Shown here piece by piece: positions 15,806-16,395 of a stretch of 16,395 nucleotides of DNA. Numbering within the stretch: position 1 is the first letter of the stretch; every line of letters starts with the position of its first letter. Below the pieces are notes generated by a model. It had not been told where the DNA came from. It saw only the letters and a list, made by a program, of their open reading frames with translations, and did no database searches. Where the stretch lies: contig DHCD01000020.1 of assembly GCA_002398105.1 (NCBI GenBank), positions 1 to 16,395 of the forward strand, given 5' to 3'. Both the position numbers and the translations under genes were made by a program. This DNA comes from Syntrophomonas sp. UBA4911 (GTDB lineage Bacteria; Bacillota; Syntrophomonadia; Syntrophomonadales; Syntrophomonadaceae).

Positions 15806-16395
15806 GTGAGGATTAGAAAGAGAAATATGGTAGCCGGTCTGGACATCGGAACCAGCACTATAAAAGCAGCCCTGGCGGAAGTTGCCCTGGGGCAAGTCGT
15901 CAGTATCCTGGGAATCACCCAAGTAAGCTCCTCCGGTTTAAAAAAAGGTAATATAGTTGATATAGAAGGAACCGCCAAAGCCATTGATAACTGTCTGAAT
16001 GAGCTGGAAAGGTTGACCGGGGTGGAAATCTATAGTGCTCTTTTAGGATTTTCCGGTGCCAGTATAAGTGCAGTCAATAACCGTGCCGTAGTAGCAGTTG
16101 GTAATCCCGGTTATGAGATTACCCGCGATGATAAAGAAAGGGTCTTGCAGTCAGCCTGCAACATAACCCTGCCGCCTGATAAAATTATCATGCAAACCAT
16201 TGAGAGACAGTACATAGTAGACGGATATGAGGGGGTAAAAGACCCGGTAGGAATGGTAGGGAGCAGGTTAGAGGCGGAAATTACTATAATAACTGCTGCC
16301 GGTGCTGCTATCCAGAATATGCAGCGGAGTACGGCCAGGGTCAACCTGCAGGTGGATAAGCTGGTTTATAGCCCCCTGCTGGTAAGTGAGTCGGT
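15806..16395 (+). CDS. ftsA: Cell division protein FtsA, N-terminal part
   Basis: The first 196 or so codons of ftsA, running off the window end; the family is about 400 or more residues. FtsA is an actin-like ATPase that tethers FtsZ to the membrane and links it to the divisome. The phosphate-binding start of the actin fold, AGLDIGTSTIKAALAEV, is at residues 10-26. The FtsA-specific 1C (SHS2-like) domain follows: GNIVDIEGTAKAI, LLGFSGASISAVNN, ITRDDKERVLQSA, then QTIERQYIVDG and VGMVGSRLEAE. The GTG at 15806 gives MRIRKRN before the conserved core, similar in length to known FtsA N-termini; ATG 15827 is the alternative and would start just before the core. It is the last gene of the second predicted transcription unit visible here. 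Confidence 0.95.
   Translation, partial: MRIRKRNMVAGLDIGTSTIKAALAEVALGQVVSILGITQVSSSGLKKGNIVDIEGTAKAIDNCLNELERLTGVEIYSALLGFSGASISAVNNRAVVAVGNPGYEITRDDKERVLQSACNITLPPDKIIMQTIERQYIVDGYEGVKDPVGMVGSRLEAEITIITAAGAAIQNMQRSTARVNLQVDKLVYSPLLVSES

Noticed and set aside
1..16395. Search for mobile elements, CRISPR arrays, RNA genes, toxin-antitoxin or defence genes
   Set aside because: All coding space is taken by a continuous dcw cluster in usual order, gaps are 126 bases or less, and no tandem or interspersed repeats, transposase motifs or structured RNA signatures were seen.

Overview
The window is a nearly uninterrupted division and cell wall (dcw) gene cluster of a Gram-positive (Firmicutes) bacterium, entirely on the + strand. 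The gene order is rsmH (5' end cut off) – ftsL – class B PBP (FtsI/SpoVD type) – murE – murF – mraY – murD – ftsW/spoVE – murG – murC – murA – ftsQ/divIB – DUF881 (YlxW/YlxX-like) – sbp (DUF1290) – ftsA (3' end cut off). The PASTA-bearing PBP, the DivIB-like FtsQ, and the DUF881 plus small-basic-protein pair before ftsA are Firmicutes traits. The meso-DAP type DNPR motif in MurE, moderate GC and frequent TTG/GTG starts fit an anaerobic clostridial lineage, perhaps Syntrophomonadaceae-like. That placement is inference; no 16S or other marker is present.

Region by region: positions 2-3390 hold rRNA methylation (RsmH) and the early divisome proteins FtsL and the septal transpeptidase. Positions 3445-13790 hold the cytoplasmic and membrane steps of lipid II synthesis: MurA makes the enolpyruvyl product; MurC, MurD, MurE and MurF add the peptide; MraY makes lipid I; MurG makes lipid II; FtsW polymerises it with the PBP. 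MurB, the reductase between MurA and MurC, is not in the window. A strong Rho-independent terminator overlaps the murA stop codon. An extended -10 promoter follows it and probably starts a second transcription unit, ftsQ – DUF881 – sbp – ftsA (presumably continuing to ftsZ outside the window).

Most genes are separated by 0-60 bases or overlap. The larger gaps are murD-ftsW (126 bases), murG-murC (112 bases), murA-ftsQ (111 bases, with the terminator and promoter) and sbp-ftsA (74 bases). No stretch over 300 bases lacks a gene. I see no tRNA, rRNA, CRISPR array, insertion sequence, phage gene or pseudogene.

I looked for a hidden novel system and did not find one. The content is a well-known pathway. 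The most worthwhile oddities are the internal terminator/promoter boundary, murA without murB, the consecutive non-ATG starts from murE to ftsW, and the two poorly characterised membrane proteins (DUF881, DUF1290) among division genes.
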